NCBI GenBank assembly: GCA_049999725.1
Contig: JBNGIS010020611.1
Location: 1-58,377, forward strand
DNA: 58,377 nt
Reading direction: 5' to 3'
DNA from: Haplomitrium mnioides
Lineage: Eukaryota; Marchantiophyta; Haplomitriopsida; Calobryales
Under the pieces are notes generated by a model. It searched no databases. It saw only the letters and a program-made list of their open reading frames with translations, and was not told the DNA's origin. Both the position numbers and the translations under genes were made by a program. Below, in pieces: positions 58,076 to 58,377 of the stretch (within the stretch, counting starts at the first letter, position 1; every line of letters starts with the position of its first letter).

Positions 58076-58377
58076 TGTTATAGAACATAGTATACCCCTA
58101 TATATAGAGGGGCATGGATGTATACAAAAGGGGAACCTTTGACCCCTCACTATGGATCAATCTATCTATCACTGTGTGTGGAGGAATGTACAGCACAACG
58201 GCTCTCTCTCTCTCTGTGTAATGCATGTACCACAACACGTTATCAGCACGACCGTCTCTTCAGGGAGACACAGAGAGAACACAAGCAATCTCCACGACAA
58301 ATGTTTTTTTCCTCGCGCACCAACGATTTTTTCCGCGACAAAATTTTTCCACGCGCGCATCTCCTTACGGTCATCTT
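58076..58377 (+). mobile_element. Copia element 3: 5' LTR and leader, cut by the window edge
   Basis: The LTR is 58076-58237, starting TGTTATAGAACA and ending CCACAACA, with a TATATATAG box at 58100 and a (CT)n tract at 58201-58216. The primer motif CGTTATCAGCACGA at 58238-58251 follows. The start word TGTTATAG and the primer motif match copia element 2, so the two are relatives. Confidence 0.7.

Noticed and set aside
58076-58237. 3' LTR of copia element 2
   Set aside because: It is followed by a primer-site motif and a new leader, so it is the 5' LTR of another element; length and sequence also differ from 52903-53025.

Overview
The window looks like intergenic, repeat-dense chromosome of a land plant with a large genome. 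It has nested LTR retrotransposons with plant-type copia and gypsy proteins, spliceosomal introns with GT..AG borders, a long satellite, two 100-base assembly gaps, and fragments of plant-like nuclear genes (an exportin-2/CAS and a PRP38B splicing factor). I cannot name the species. No intact host gene and no RNA gene was seen; every coding region found is decayed, partial or inside a mobile element.

The backbone is two copies, in opposite orientation, of one large unit I do not recognise as a described element (arm A, 8121-25095; arm B, 26947-52902), facing each other across a 1.85-kb spacer holding a gypsy reverse-transcriptase remnant. Each arm carries two divergent genes sharing a promoter of about 350-450 bp. 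Gene 1 (A: 9977-24240 plus; B: 31977-27956 minus) has four exons. It encodes a ParB-like domain followed by a DNA amino-methyltransferase of permuted (beta-class) order: a D-I-P-Y-like motif IV first, then a motif X-like segment, then a motif I built around G-S-G-T and an acidic motif II. Gene 2 (A: 9532-8121 minus, truncated; B: 32322-52843 plus) encodes a zinc-ribbon plus D/D/HxxxD protein that looks like a transposase or DUF7869-type RNase-H-fold protein. Gene 1 introns 1 and 2, the gene 2 N-terminal region and the inner ends of both arms hold arrays of 16-bp palindromes of the TCCATGCGCGCATGGA or TATGCGCGCATA type, and a large gene 2 intron holds isolated related palindromes. The inner ends carry a doubled CCGCTACT motif. 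A mobile element pairing a ParB-methyltransferase with a transposase-like protein and parS-like palindrome clusters is the most interesting thing here.

Later insertions broke these arms, and most show clean target-site duplications (TSDs): a TR-GAG-like element (1-8120, minus strand, 3.4-kb LTRs), a copia element in gene 1 exon 2 (12312-18015, TSD CTTCA), a solo LTR in gene 1 exon 4 (19493-23824, TSD CCTAT), and a 10.5-kb composite element in the 53-bp satellite of the gene 2 intron (39061-49528, TSD ACTGT). The composite element contains exon-joined pieces of host genes PRP38B and XPO2 plus a gypsy integrase tail. From 52903 rightward lies a short-LTR copia element (gag, protease, integrase; truncated), then an unassigned AT-rich stretch, then the 5' LTR and primer site of another copia at the right edge.
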